From: SIG607 sp045646245
GTDB taxonomy: Bacteria; Bacillota; Clostridia; Oscillospirales; Acutalibacteraceae
Assembly (NCBI GenBank): GCA_045646245.1
Contig: JAZRKJ010000083.1
Coordinates: 1-64,000 of the forward strand
Direction of reading: 5' to 3'
DNA length: 64,000 bases
Positions 7,882 to 17,634 of this stretch are shown one piece after another (the first letter of the stretch is position 1; each line of letters begins with the position of its first letter). Under the pieces are notes generated by a model. That model made no database searches, was not told the DNA's origin, and worked only from the letters and a program-made list of their open reading frames with translations. The translations under genes and the position numbers were made by a program.

Positions 7882-9273
7882 TTGGAATTACTTGATTATA
7901 AAGAGGAACAAAAGGTATATATTTCCCGTATGCCGTCACTTCTTCAAAAGGTTTACGGAAGAACGCCTACCGCTTGTATTTTTACTTACGGATGTCAGCA
8001 AAACGTAAGCGATTCCGAACGTATGAAGGGTATGCTTTGCGAAATGGGCTACTCTCTTACCGATGATGCTGAGGGCGCTGATTTTGTTCTTTACAATACT
8101 TGTGCGGTACGCGGACACGCAGAGGACAGAGTATACGGTAATATTGGCGCTATGAAGCATTATAAACGGCGTCATCCCGGTATGGTCATTGCGCTTTGCG
8201 GCTGTATGGCTCAACAAGAATCCGTAAAGGAAAGAATGAAAAAAAGTTACCCTTACGTTGACCTTGTTTTCGGTACCCATGTTCAATACCGTCTGCCTGA
8301 GTTTTTGTATAAGCGTTTAAGCGGTTCGCCCCGTATTTTTGAAATCGGCGAAGAGGAAAAAATTGTGGAGGGCATACCCGTTCACCGCGATGGTGACTTT
8401 AAAGCGTGGCTTCCCATAATGTACGGCTGCAATAATTTTTGTAGTTATTGTATTGTACCTTACGTCAGAGGAAGGGAACGTTCCCGTCACCCCGATGATA
8501 TTCTTGCCGAAGCAAGAGAGCTTGTTGCAAAGGGTTATAAAGATATTACTCTTTTGGGACAAAATGTAAACTCTTACGGTGCGGGTTGTGACTTTGGGCT
8601 TAACTTTGCGGGACTTTTAAGGAAAATCAACGAAATAGAAGGTGACTTTCGTATTCGCTTTATGACTTCCCACCCCAAGGACTGTACCGAAGAACTTCTG
8701 GACGCTATGCATGACTGTGAAAAGGTAGCAAGGCACTTACATTTACCTTTCCAGTCGGGAAGTGACAGAATTTTAAAGCTTATGAACCGCAGATATAACA
8801 GAGAAAAGTACCTTTCTTTAATTAAAGCCGCAAGAAGCCGTATGCCCGATATTTCTATTACAAGCGATATTATCGTAGGCTTCCCCGGTGAAACTTATGA
8901 TGACTTTAAAGAAACGCTTTCTCTTGTGAAGGAAGTTGGCTTTTCTTCTCTTTTCACCTTTATTTATTCTCCGCGTAACGGCACTCCCGCTGCAGAAATG
9001 GAAGACCCTGTAAGTCGTGAAGAAAAGGGTAAGTGGTTCGATGAACTGTTAAAGGTTCAGGATAAAATAGGCAAAGAAATAAGCGAATCTGCCGTTGGTA
9101 AAACCTTTAGGGTTCTTTGTGACGATTACGGCAGAAAAGAAGGGAAAATGGCGGGTCATACCGTCGGTACCGCTGTTATAGAATTTGACGGCGACCAAAA
9201 TGATATAGGTAAATTTATCACCGTTAAGGTGGATTCATTAACAAGTGTGCTTGAAGGCACAAGATTGGACTAA
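7882..9273 (+). CDS. miaB: tRNA-2-methylthio-N6-dimethylallyladenosine synthase
   Basis: Radical-SAM enzyme that adds the methylthio group to i6A37 of tRNA. The N-terminal UPF0004 domain carries three Cys for the auxiliary Fe-S cluster (TYGCQQN, NTCAV and GCMAQ); the radical-SAM CxxxCxxC is in YGCNNFCSYCIVPY; the last ~70 residues fit a TRAM domain. I place the start at TTG 7882 (463 aa) because AAAGGAG lies 8 nt upstream; the ATG at 7861 lies at the predicted transcript start without a ribosome site. The substrate-making enzyme MiaA is encoded at 14336. Confidence 0.93.
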   Translation: MELLDYKEEQKVYISRMPSLLQKVYGRTPTACIFTYGCQQNVSDSERMKGMLCEMGYSLTDDAEGADFVLYNTCAVRGHAEDRVYGNIGAMKHYKRRHPGMVIALCGCMAQQESVKERMKKSYPYVDLVFGTHVQYRLPEFLYKRLSGSPRIFEIGEEEKIVEGIPVHRDGDFKAWLPIMYGCNNFCSYCIVPYVRGRERSRHPDDILAEARELVAKGYKDITLLGQNVNSYGAGCDFGLNFAGLLRKINEIEGDFRIRFMTSHPKDCTEELLDAMHDCEKVARHLHLPFQSGSDRILKLMNRRYNREKYLSLIKAARSRMPDISITSDIIVGFPGETYDDFKETLSLVKEVGFSSLFTFIYSPRNGTPAAEMEDPVSREEKGKWFDELLKVQDKIGKEISESAVGKTFRVLCDDYGRKEGKMAGHTVGTAVIEFDGDQNDIGKFITVKVDSLTSVLEGTRLD

Positions 9274-9291
9274 ACTTAAGGAGAAATTAAA

Positions 9292-9699
9292 ATGGACGTT
9301 ATTAAGGCTGCAAGAAATTTAGGAAGCGCAATGCAAGAAGACCAAAGATTCGTTGAATACGCAAAGGCAAAACTCGCTCTTGATAAAGACGAAGAATTAC
9401 AAAATAAAGTAGGCGAATTTAATATTGCAAGAATGAATATTGAACGACTCGGCGAAAGTGAAGAGCGTGATGAAGAAAAGTTCAGAGCGGCGAACCTTGA
9501 GCTTCGTGAAATCTACGACGCCATTATGAGCAACGAAACTATGAAGGCTTATAACGACGCAAAGCTGGGCGTAGATAAAATGCTTTCCGACGTTATGGCA
9601 ATTATTCAGATGTGCAGCGAAGGGGCGGACCCTGAAACCTGCGAAATCCCCGAAGGCGGATGCACAGGCAGTTGCTCTACCTGTGCCGGTTGTCATTAA
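9292..9699 (+). CDS. YlbF/YmcA family protein with Cys-rich tail
   Basis: 135 aa, mainly helical and charged, matching the YlbF/YmcA domain over residues 3-110. In Bacillus subtilis YlbF, YmcA and YaaT form a complex that influences RNase Y processing, competence, biofilm formation and sporulation, and it carries Fe-S clusters. Here the protein ends in a tail with five cysteines (GCTGSCSTCAGCH plus one just before), a likely metal or cluster site. AAGGAG precedes the ATG and the gene follows miaB by 18 nt. Confidence 0.8.
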   Translation: MDVIKAARNLGSAMQEDQRFVEYAKAKLALDKDEELQNKVGEFNIARMNIERLGESEERDEEKFRAANLELREIYDAIMSNETMKAYNDAKLGVDKMLSDVMAIIQMCSEGADPETCEIPEGGCTGSCSTCAGCH

Positions 9700-9731
9700 A
9701 AGCGGAAAACTTTCACTTTTTTCGCTTTTTG
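9699..9731 (+). terminator. Weak hairpin with T-rich tail between ylbF-like gene and mutS
   Basis: AAAAGCG pairs with CGCTTTTT across an 18-nt loop. The loop is large and the stem short, so termination here would be partial at best. Confidence 0.3.
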
Positions 9732-9794
9732 CTTCGCCGGTAGGTAAGAAGAAATATTATTTATAAACAATTAAAAATTTGGCAGGTGTGAAAA

Positions 9795-12386
9795 ATGGCG
9801 GAACTGTCTCCAATGATGCGACAGTATATTGAAATTAAAGAACAGAATAAAGACTGCATTATATTTTTCCGTGTGGGCGACTTTTACGAAATGTTTTTCG
9901 AGGACGCCGTAACCGTTTCGGGTGAGCTTGATTTGGTGCTTACGGGTAAAGATTGCGGTCTTGCCGAACGCGCTCCTATGTGCGGCGTACCTTTTCACTC
10001 CTGTGATACTTATATCCAACGTCTTGTTGAAAAGGGCTACCGTGTTGCTATTTGTGAACAGGTAGAAGACCCTTCAACGGCAAAAGGTCTTGTTAAAAGG
10101 GATATTATCCGTATTATCACCCCCGGTACCGTTATTGAAGATAATATGCTTGAAGAAGGAAAGAATAACTTTCTTTGCGCTCTTTCGGTAATTGACGGCG
10201 TGGCGGGTATATGCTTTACCGATGCATCAACAGGCGAAGCCTTTTTAACCGAGGCTTCGGGCGATGATTTATCGGCGCGTATAAGCGATGAAATAGGACG
10301 CTTTTCACCGAAAGAACTTTTGCTTGTTGACGATTATAACGACAACCCCGTTATTGCTTCGGCAATTGTCGGCAGATACGACGGACTGATTACAAAACGA
10401 GATAAAAAAGAATTTGAAATACGCTTTAGTGAACCTCTTGTTTTTAAGCATTTCAGGGTAATGAGCGTAGATAGTCTGGGTATTCCTGCAGGCGGCGCAG
10501 CCGAAAGCGCTTTGGGCGCGGTTATCAGTTACCTTTACGAAACGGGAATAACTGGAAATATTGCTGTTAATCAAGTTAAATTCTACTCCGGCAGCCAATT
10601 TATGAAATTGGATATGACCGCAATAAGAAATCTTGAAATAACCGAAACTATGCGGACAAAATCTCGCAAGGGTTCGCTTCTTTGGGTGCTTGACAAAACC
10701 TGTACCGCTATGGGTAAACGCCTTATGCGTACTTGGATAGAGCAACCCTTAATGAATTTCAATTTAATAAATAACCGCCAAAACGCCGTAGAGGAGCTTT
10801 TTACCGATACTGTGAAGCGTGGCGAAATTACCGAAGCTTTACGCGGTATAAGAGATATTGAGCGCCTTATGTCAAAGGTGGTTTACGGAACCGGAAGCGC
10901 AAGGGAGTTACGCGCTCTTTCAAGCACAATAACTGCTTTGCCTGCCGTAAAAGAATTGCTTTCCACCGCCTGTTGCAGAATGCTCAGAGAAGTCTATAAC
11001 GATATTGACTTATTAAGTGATGTTAAAGAGCTTATCGACGTATCTATTGTAGACGAGCCTCCTGCTTTGGTGCGTGAAGGCGGTATGATACGAAACGGAT
11101 ATAATGAGGAAATTGACTCCTTACGTGATATTATGAACGGCGGAACCGCTATTATTGCCGATATTGAAGCCAGAGAAAGGGAACGCACGGGAATTAAAAA
11201 CTTAAAGGTTAAGTTTAACAAAGTTTTCGGTTATTACCTTGAAGTAACCAATTCCTTCCTTGACCTTGTACCCGAGGATTATATCAGAAAGCAAACCCTT
11301 ACGGGAGCGGAACGTTTTATTACCGAAGAGCTTAAAGTACTTGAAGGTAAGCTTTTAGGTGCCAAGGACAGAATTGTGGCGCTTGAATATGAGCTGTTTG
11401 ACGCTGTGAGAAAACAGGTTGCCTCTAACCTTGAACGTTTTCAAAAGACTGCCGCTGCTGTTTCAAGACTTGACGTGCTTTGTTCTCTTGCCAACGTTGC
11501 GGTAGAAAATAATTACTGCCGTCCTAAAATCAATCAAGACGGTACAATACTTATTAAATCGGGAAGGCATCCTGTAGTAGAAAAACTGACTTCGGTTCCT
11601 TTTGTTTCCAATGATACCTTCTTAAATGGCGGAAGCGACCGTTGCGCTATTATAACCGGCCCTAATATGGCGGGTAAATCAACTTATATGCGTCAGGTTG
11701 CCATTATAGTTTTAATGGCTCAGATGGGTTCGTTTGTTCCGGCTGAAAGCGCAAACGTTTCAATTTGCGATGCCGTATTTACCCGTGTGGGCGCTTCGGA
11801 CGATTTAGCTTCCGGTCAGTCTACCTTTATGGTTGAAATGAGCGAAGTAGCTAATATCCTGAAAAACGCCACCGACAAAAGTTTGCTGATTCTTGACGAA
11901 ATAGGCAGGGGTACTTCAACCTACGACGGTATGTCTATTGCAAGAGCCGTGCTTGAATACGTTGCCGATAAAAAGAAAATCGGAGCTAAGGCGCTTTTTG
12001 CTACCCATTATCACGAACTTACCCAAATGGAAAACGAAATGGACGGGGTTAAGAATTACAATATAGCCGTAAAAAAACGCGGCGACGATATTATTTTCCT
12101 TCGTAGAATAGTACCCGGCGGCGCTGACAGAAGTTACGGTATTGAAGTTGCAAAGCTTTCGGGCATTCCTTCAAGCGTTATAAAACGCGCTAAAGAAATA
12201 CTGAGCAAAACCGAAGAAGAGGGCGTTGTTACTTATAAAAAGGTTCCTGAACAATTAAACCAAATGCCTATAGAAATGCAACAGGCTATGGATGTTTTGG
12301 AGGAACTCAAAACTGTAGACGTAAACACCCTTACGCCTATTGAAGCAATGAGAATGCTTTACGATTTAGCAAATAAGGTTAAATAA
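9795..12386 (+). CDS. mutS: DNA mismatch repair protein MutS
   Basis: 863 aa, typical length. It recognises base mismatches and small loops and recruits MutL. The mismatch-reading GDFYEMFFEDA (Phe-x-Glu) lies at residues 28-38, the Walker A GPNMAGKST at 622-630, and the Walker B with the conserved LDEIGRGTST follows Asp701-Glu702. GGCAGGTG precedes the ATG. mutL follows after 12 nt, the standard pairing. Confidence 0.97.
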   Translation: MAELSPMMRQYIEIKEQNKDCIIFFRVGDFYEMFFEDAVTVSGELDLVLTGKDCGLAERAPMCGVPFHSCDTYIQRLVEKGYRVAICEQVEDPSTAKGLVKRDIIRIITPGTVIEDNMLEEGKNNFLCALSVIDGVAGICFTDASTGEAFLTEASGDDLSARISDEIGRFSPKELLLVDDYNDNPVIASAIVGRYDGLITKRDKKEFEIRFSEPLVFKHFRVMSVDSLGIPAGGAAESALGAVISYLYETGITGNIAVNQVKFYSGSQFMKLDMTAIRNLEITETMRTKSRKGSLLWVLDKTCTAMGKRLMRTWIEQPLMNFNLINNRQNAVEELFTDTVKRGEITEALRGIRDIERLMSKVVYGTGSARELRALSSTITALPAVKELLSTACCRMLREVYNDIDLLSDVKELIDVSIVDEPPALVREGGMIRNGYNEEIDSLRDIMNGGTAIIADIEARERERTGIKNLKVKFNKVFGYYLEVTNSFLDLVPEDYIRKQTLTGAERFITEELKVLEGKLLGAKDRIVALEYELFDAVRKQVASNLERFQKTAAAVSRLDVLCSLANVAVENNYCRPKINQDGTILIKSGRHPVVEKLTSVPFVSNDTFLNGGSDRCAIITGPNMAGKSTYMRQVAIIVLMAQMGSFVPAESANVSICDAVFTRVGASDDLASGQSTFMVEMSEVANILKNATDKSLLILDEIGRGTSTYDGMSIARAVLEYVADKKKIGAKALFATHYHELTQMENEMDGVKNYNIAVKKRGDDIIFLRRIVPGGADRSYGIEVAKLSGIPSSVIKRAKEILSKTEEEGVVTYKKVPEQLNQMPIEMQQAMDVLEELKTVDVNTLTPIEAMRMLYDLANKVK

Positions 12387-12398
12387 AAGAGGATTAGT

Positions 12399-14339
12399 AT
12401 GCCGAAGATTAACGTATTGCCGAAGAATATTGCTGAAAAAATCGCAGCAGGAGAAGTGGTTGAAAAACCCGCTTCGGTTATAAAGGAAATTGTTGAAAAT
12501 GCCATTGATGCCGGCGCTACCGACGTTACGGTTGAAATTCGCGGCGGCGGTATACTTTATATGCGTGTTACCGACAACGGTTGCGGAATTAAACGCGATG
12601 ACGTTCCAACCGCTTTTCTTCGTCATGCAACAAGTAAGATAGTTAAAGAAACCGACCTTGAAGGAATTAATACTTTGGGTTTCCGAGGGGAAGCTCTGGC
12701 GGCGATTTCTTCGGTTGCTAAAGTCGAAATGATTACTAAAACCGAAGACGACGTATTAGGTACGCGTTATGTAATTGAGGGCGGGGAAGAAGTTGCATTT
12801 GAAGAAGCCGGTTGCCCCGAAGGCACTACTATAATTGTGCGTGATTTGTTCTTTAACACACCTGCAAGAATGAAGTTTTTACATAAGGATTCAAGCGAAG
12901 CCAATCTTGTTGCAGATTTGGTGGAAAAAATTGCGCTTTCTCATCCTGAGGTTGCTTTCCGTTTTATAAGAGACGGAAAAAACGTTATTACAACTTCGGG
13001 TGACGGTAAATTAGAATCGGTAATTTATTCGGTTTTGGGACGTGAATTTTCGTCTACTCTTATTCCGGCAAAGGGTAACAATAAATCGGTAGAGGTAGAA
13101 GGCTTTATTTGTAAGCCGATATATTGCCGCCCTAAAAGAACTTCTCAGTATTTCTTTTTAAACGGAAGGCTTATTCGCTCCGCAACTGCTATTTCGGCTT
13201 TGGAGGCGGCGTATAAAAATTCAGTGATGGTAGGAAAATTTCCCGCCTGCGTACTTAACATTACGGTTAATCCCGAAACGGTTGACGTTAATGTTCATCC
13301 TGCAAAGACCGAAGTTCGTTTTTCAGACGACCGAGCTGTTTTTGATGCTGTTTATTTTACCGTTAAAAACGCTCTTGTATCGGGAGAAGAACGTCCCGCT
13401 ATAAATATTAAGCCGTCAAACGGCTTTAAAGCCTTTGACAGAATGACGGTTGAACAGTATAAACAAGCAGAAATTTCCGAAATTAAAAAGGAAAAGTCAG
13501 AGCAAAAGCAAAGGTTTTTATATAAAGAACCCAAGCCCTACGTGGCTGCTTTTTCTAATTTTTCAAAAAATGAAGAAAAAAGGGTTGCTCCTATAGAAAA
13601 AAATGAAACTGTTAAAGAAGAAATTGAAAATCTTAACGAAGAAAAGGCGAGGGTACAGTCTGCGATTTCCGTTGTTAATGAAGACGTTTCCAAAGAAACA
13701 AAACCCTTGATTAAAGAAGAAAAAGTAATAATAGAAAAATTCGAAGAAGCAAAAACAGAAGAAGTATCTGTTTTACCTCAACTTAAACTTATAGGTGAAG
13801 CGTTTTCTACCTATATTATTGTAGAAAAAGAAAACAGCGTTTTCTTCATAGATAAACACGCTTCCCACGAAAGAATCATTTTTGAAAGACTTAAAAAAGA
13901 AGAAAAGCCCCAGTGTCAGGAATTACTTCTTCCCGTTACGGTAAAGCTTTCTGCCGAACAGTATAACGCTGTTGTAAATTCTGCCGAAATACTTGAAAAA
14001 AGCGGATTTGAGGCTGAAGATTTCGGCAATAACACCGTTATCGTACGCGGCATACCTGCAAGTCTTATCGGTGAAGACGTCGCTTCACTTTTCCTTGAAG
14101 TTGCGTTCGGACTCGCCGAAAGCGGTTCGGTAGAGGTAGAACGTCTTGAAACAATTTACCACACCGTTGCCTGTAAAGCGGCAATTAAAGCGGGTTATAA
14201 AACTTCCGATGAGGAAAAGTTAAGGCTTGCTTCAGAAGTGCTTAGCCGTGACGATATTTTTTACTGTCCCCACGGCAGACCGGTAGCATTTGAAATTAAA
14301 AAACGTGATTTGGAAAAACAGTTTGGACGGATTCAATGA
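12399..14339 (+). CDS. mutL: DNA mismatch repair endonuclease MutL
   Basis: 646 aa. The GHKL ATPase half shows ENAIDAGA, DNGCGI, GFRGEAL and NTPARMKFL. A charged Lys/Glu-rich linker covers about 345-460. The C-terminal half carries the nicking-endonuclease motif in the form DKHASHERIIFE (485-496, DQHA(x)2E(x)4E class) and CPHGRPV, so this MutL should cut the error-containing strand as in bacteria lacking MutH. It overlaps miaA by ATGA. Confidence 0.96.
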   Translation: MPKINVLPKNIAEKIAAGEVVEKPASVIKEIVENAIDAGATDVTVEIRGGGILYMRVTDNGCGIKRDDVPTAFLRHATSKIVKETDLEGINTLGFRGEALAAISSVAKVEMITKTEDDVLGTRYVIEGGEEVAFEEAGCPEGTTIIVRDLFFNTPARMKFLHKDSSEANLVADLVEKIALSHPEVAFRFIRDGKNVITTSGDGKLESVIYSVLGREFSSTLIPAKGNNKSVEVEGFICKPIYCRPKRTSQYFFLNGRLIRSATAISALEAAYKNSVMVGKFPACVLNITVNPETVDVNVHPAKTEVRFSDDRAVFDAVYFTVKNALVSGEERPAINIKPSNGFKAFDRMTVEQYKQAEISEIKKEKSEQKQRFLYKEPKPYVAAFSNFSKNEEKRVAPIEKNETVKEEIENLNEEKARVQSAISVVNEDVSKETKPLIKEEKVIIEKFEEAKTEEVSVLPQLKLIGEAFSTYIIVEKENSVFFIDKHASHERIIFERLKKEEKPQCQELLLPVTVKLSAEQYNAVVNSAEILEKSGFEAEDFGNNTVIVRGIPASLIGEDVASLFLEVAFGLAESGSVEVERLETIYHTVACKAAIKAGYKTSDEEKLRLASEVLSRDDIFYCPHGRPVAFEIKKRDLEKQFGRIQ

Positions 14340-15265
14340 GTAATATTACCGAAAAACCAAAGGTTATTGTAGTAGTCGGCCCTACCGCATCCGGTAAAAC
14401 GGGTTTGGGAATAGCGCTTGCAAAACGCTTCGGCGGTGAAATTGTATCTGCCGATTCAATGCAAATATATAAAGGTATGTCTGTAGCTACCGCCGCTCCT
14501 ACCCAAAATGAAAGAAAAGAAGTCATTCACCACCTTGTCGAATTTTTAAATGCGGATGAACGCTTTTGCGTAGCCGACTACGTAAACTTAGCCAAAGAAA
14601 AAATTGATGATATTTTAAAAAGAGGTAAGGTTCCCGTAATAGTAGGCGGAACAGGACTTTATGTTAATTCCCTTATTGACGGAATTGAATTTTGCGAAGA
14701 AAAAACCAATGAAGGTTTAAGAAAAAAACTTGAAGCGGATTTTGATAATTTCGGCGGCGAAGAAATGCTTTCCCGTCTTGCAGAGGTTGATAAAGAATCT
14801 GCGGACAGGTTAAATTCTTCTGACCGTCGCAGAATTATAAGAGCTTTGGAAATTTACGAAACAACCGGTATTACCTTAACAAGACAAAATGAACTTTCTC
14901 GTAAAAACGGAGCACCTTACGATGCAATAATGATTGGTATTAACTTTACCGACCGTGAAAAGCTTTACGAAAGAATAAACAACAGAGTTGACCTAATGCT
15001 CCGGAATGGTGTTCTGGAAGAGGCTGAGAGAATGAGAAATAAAGGCGTTACCGCCGCTCAGGCTATCGGTCATAAGGAATTTTATGAATACTTTGACGGA
15101 AAGGTTACTCTTGAAGAAGCAACTGAAAAGTTAAAGCGTGAAACCAGACGGTACGCAAAACGTCAGCTTACTTGGTTTCGACGTGATTTACGTATAAATT
15201 GGATTTACGCGGATTGTGAAGACGTATTAAAAAGGGCAGTAGAAATTATAGAAAGGAAGTTATAA
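14336..15265 (+). CDS. miaA: tRNA dimethylallyltransferase
   Basis: 309 aa. It transfers dimethylallyl to A37 of tRNAs reading UNN codons, making the substrate of MiaB. Visible are the P-loop GPTASGKT at about 16-23, SADSMQIYKGM, GGTGLYVNSL near 103 and the C-terminal KRQLTWFR. The start overlaps the mutL stop by ATGA. The usual hfq neighbour is absent. Confidence 0.96.
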   Translation: MSNITEKPKVIVVVGPTASGKTGLGIALAKRFGGEIVSADSMQIYKGMSVATAAPTQNERKEVIHHLVEFLNADERFCVADYVNLAKEKIDDILKRGKVPVIVGGTGLYVNSLIDGIEFCEEKTNEGLRKKLEADFDNFGGEEMLSRLAEVDKESADRLNSSDRRRIIRALEIYETTGITLTRQNELSRKNGAPYDAIMIGINFTDREKLYERINNRVDLMLRNGVLEEAERMRNKGVTAAQAIGHKEFYEYFDGKVTLEEATEKLKRETRRYAKRQLTWFRRDLRINWIYADCEDVLKRAVEIIERKL

Positions 15266-16477
15266 ATGCTTAAAAACCGTGTTTTGCGAACAGCGTTAAT
15301 AGTTCTTTTGGCGGTATTTCTTTTACACCAGATTTACTCCGCCGTATACAGCCCCATAACCACCGAAACCGCAGAGTACGTTTTTGAAACCGACGGTATT
15401 TCTTTTACGGGTATGATTATTCGTAATGAAATTCCCATTGATAAGAGTAACAGCGGGGTTATGCACCTCAAAGTGTCCGACGGCGAAAGGGTAGCCAAAA
15501 ACGGCACTATAGCCGATATTTATAAAAACGAAAAAGATTCCCTTAAAGTCAGTGAAATTTCGGGAATAAAAAAGCAGATTAACGACATTGAAACCATTCA
15601 AGGTTATAATGATTTGGCGGCGGTAGACGTAAACCTTTTGGACAGTAAAATTACCAATACCTTGGGAACCATTCTTTTTTATGCCGCTAACGGAAATTAT
15701 TCCGAAGCAAGAAGCAGTGAATATAACCTTCTCACAATGATGAACCGTAAAGAAATGGTAATAGGCAGCGGTACCGATTATTCTTCATTGCTTGCTGACC
15801 TTAACAGCCGTCTTGCTTCTCTTGAAGCTTCTCTTTCCGAACCGGTTGATAAAATCACCGCCGTTTCTTCGGGCTTTTTTGTTTCCCACGTTGACGGGTA
15901 CGAAACGGTGCTCGGCGCTGATGACCTTGACCGTTTTACACCAGAATTTATGGATTCGGTTAACGCAAACCAAAGTGAAACAGACAGGAAAATAGGTAAA
16001 ATTGTTTCTGACTATACCTGGTATATTGCCGCCGGTATGACAGCTAATCAGTCCTTGGCTTATAAAGTAGGCGACGTTGTAACCGTTAAAACTCAGCTTA
16101 AAAGCAATCCTTATATTAAAGTAAAGGTTGCTCAAATAAATCTTTCCGAAGACCGTGAAAGGACAGTAATTTTATTTTCCTGTCAAGAAATGAATGCGGA
16201 GCTTGCCACCATGCGAACCGGCGCTATGACGGTTATAAACGGTGAATACGAAGGATTAAAGGTGAATAAAAGCGCCTTAAGAGTTAATGAAAACAAAACC
16301 GGCGTTTATATTATTTCGGGTATGGAACTGAAATTTGTTACCGTAAAGGTGCTTTACCAAAACGATGATTACGTTATATGTGAAAAGGCGGACGCAAGTG
16401 AAAATACCGAGCTTCGCCTTTATGATAAAGTTGTTGTAAAGGGGAAAAACCTGTATGACGGAAAAATCATTAACTGA
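15266..16477 (+). CDS. HlyD-like membrane-anchored adaptor protein
   Basis: 403 aa. An uncleaved N-terminal helix (residues 6-25) is followed by an extracytoplasmic region with a split biotinyl-lipoyl-like segment (GVMHLKVSDGERVAKNGTIA near 65-84 and SSGFFVSHVDGYE near 205), a helical stretch between them, and beta-rich C-terminal domains. This layout resembles membrane-fusion adaptors of secretion or efflux systems. No transporter partner is adjacent. The ATG directly follows the miaA stop with AGGAAG upstream; yggS overlaps its 3' end. Location between miaA and yggS/sepF suggests a cell-envelope or division-linked role, an inference only. Confidence 0.7.
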   Translation: MLKNRVLRTALIVLLAVFLLHQIYSAVYSPITTETAEYVFETDGISFTGMIIRNEIPIDKSNSGVMHLKVSDGERVAKNGTIADIYKNEKDSLKVSEISGIKKQINDIETIQGYNDLAAVDVNLLDSKITNTLGTILFYAANGNYSEARSSEYNLLTMMNRKEMVIGSGTDYSSLLADLNSRLASLEASLSEPVDKITAVSSGFFVSHVDGYETVLGADDLDRFTPEFMDSVNANQSETDRKIGKIVSDYTWYIAAGMTANQSLAYKVGDVVTVKTQLKSNPYIKVKVAQINLSEDRERTVILFSCQEMNAELATMRTGAMTVINGEYEGLKVNKSALRVNENKTGVYIISGMELKFVTVKVLYQNDDYVICEKADASENTELRLYDKVVVKGKNLYDGKIIN

Positions 16478-17168
16478 AGTTTTTGACCAAAACTTTAAAG
16501 AAATTAAAGAAAAAATAGCCGTTGCGGCGGAAAGAAGCGGACGAAAAGCGGAGGATATAACTCTTCTTGCCGCCGTAAAGACTGTTTCGCCAGAACTTAT
16601 AAATTACGCTTTGGATAACGGAATCAGAGTTATCGGAGATAATCGGGTTCAAGAACTTATTTCAAAGGAAAACGACGTTAAAAAAGGCGTTACCAAGCAT
16701 TTTATAGGGCATTTACAAACCAATAAGGTTAAAGACGTTGTTGGCAGAGTGGCTCTTATAGAATCGGTAGACAGTATTCGTCTTGCCGAAATGATAGGAA
16801 GACAGTCGCAAAAAATAGGAACCGTTACTGATATATTGCTTGAAGTTAACGTTGGCGACGAAGAAAGCAAATCGGGATTTTCTTTCAATAAGGTTGAAGA
16901 AAATCTTTATGAAATCGCTAAAATAAGCGGAATAAGAATAAAAGGCTTTATGGCAATTCCGCCGATTTGCGCACAAGCAGAAGAAAACGTAAAATATTTT
17001 TCGAAAATGAAGCAACTGTTTATTGACATTAAGGGCAAAAACATAGATAATGTATCTATGGAGATTTTGTCTATGGGTATGTCGGGTGACTACGAAAAAG
17101 CCATAGAGTGCGGCGCTACCGAGGTCAGAATCGGTACGCTTCTTTTCGGAAGAAGAAATTATAATTAA
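16455..17168 (+). CDS. YggS/PROSC family PLP-binding protein
   Basis: 237 aa, single-domain fold-type III PLP protein. The PLP lysine is Lys42 in AAVKTVSPE; GDNRVQE, HFIGHLQTNK and SMGMSGDYEKAI follow as in the family. It maintains pyridoxal phosphate homeostasis; no enzymatic reaction is established. It overlaps the preceding gene by 23 nt and lies directly before sepF, the usual Gram-positive arrangement. Confidence 0.92.
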   Translation: MTEKSLTEVFDQNFKEIKEKIAVAAERSGRKAEDITLLAAVKTVSPELINYALDNGIRVIGDNRVQELISKENDVKKGVTKHFIGHLQTNKVKDVVGRVALIESVDSIRLAEMIGRQSQKIGTVTDILLEVNVGDEESKSGFSFNKVEENLYEIAKISGIRIKGFMAIPPICAQAEENVKYFSKMKQLFIDIKGKNIDNVSMEILSMGMSGDYEKAIECGATEVRIGTLLFGRRNYN

Positions 17169-17187
17169 TTAAAAAGGAGATATAAAA

Positions 17188-17631
17188 ATGAAATTCTGGG
17201 AAGGTATTAAAAACATTATTAACGTTTCCGACGACGAATACGATGATGAGGTAGCCGAAAACGAAGAGGTTGAAGCAGAGCAGCCCAAAAAAGAAACCGT
17301 TAAAAAAGAAGCTCGTCCCGCCAGAGGCAAGACTGTTGCTTTTACTAACGGAAATATGCAGCTTGTTCTTGTAAAGCCCGAACGCTTTGAAGACGTAACC
17401 GGCATTGCCGACCATTACTGCGCTAAAAAAACTATCGTTTTAAACCTTGAAAAAGCAGACAGAGATTTATCACGTCGTATTATCGACTTCTTAAGCGGTG
17501 TTGCTTACGCTAAAAACGGTACTATCAGAAAGGCTGCTAACCATACTTTTGTTATCGCCCCCTGTGATGTTGACGTTAACGGCGATACCGTTTTTGAAGA
17601 ATACGGCGATTACGAATCTTCTCTCTACTAA
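17188..17631 (+). CDS. sepF: Cell division protein SepF
   Basis: 147 aa. An N-terminal amphipathic membrane-targeting segment (MKFWEGIKNIIN), an acidic, charged linker to about residue 50, then the globular SepF core with VLVKPERFEDV and LSGVAYA. SepF polymerises and tethers FtsZ to the membrane. A clear AAGGAG lies before the ATG. Confidence 0.95.
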   Translation: MKFWEGIKNIINVSDDEYDDEVAENEEVEAEQPKKETVKKEARPARGKTVAFTNGNMQLVLVKPERFEDVTGIADHYCAKKTIVLNLEKADRDLSRRIIDFLSGVAYAKNGTIRKAANHTFVIAPCDVDVNGDTVFEEYGDYESSLY

Positions 17632-17634
17632 TAA

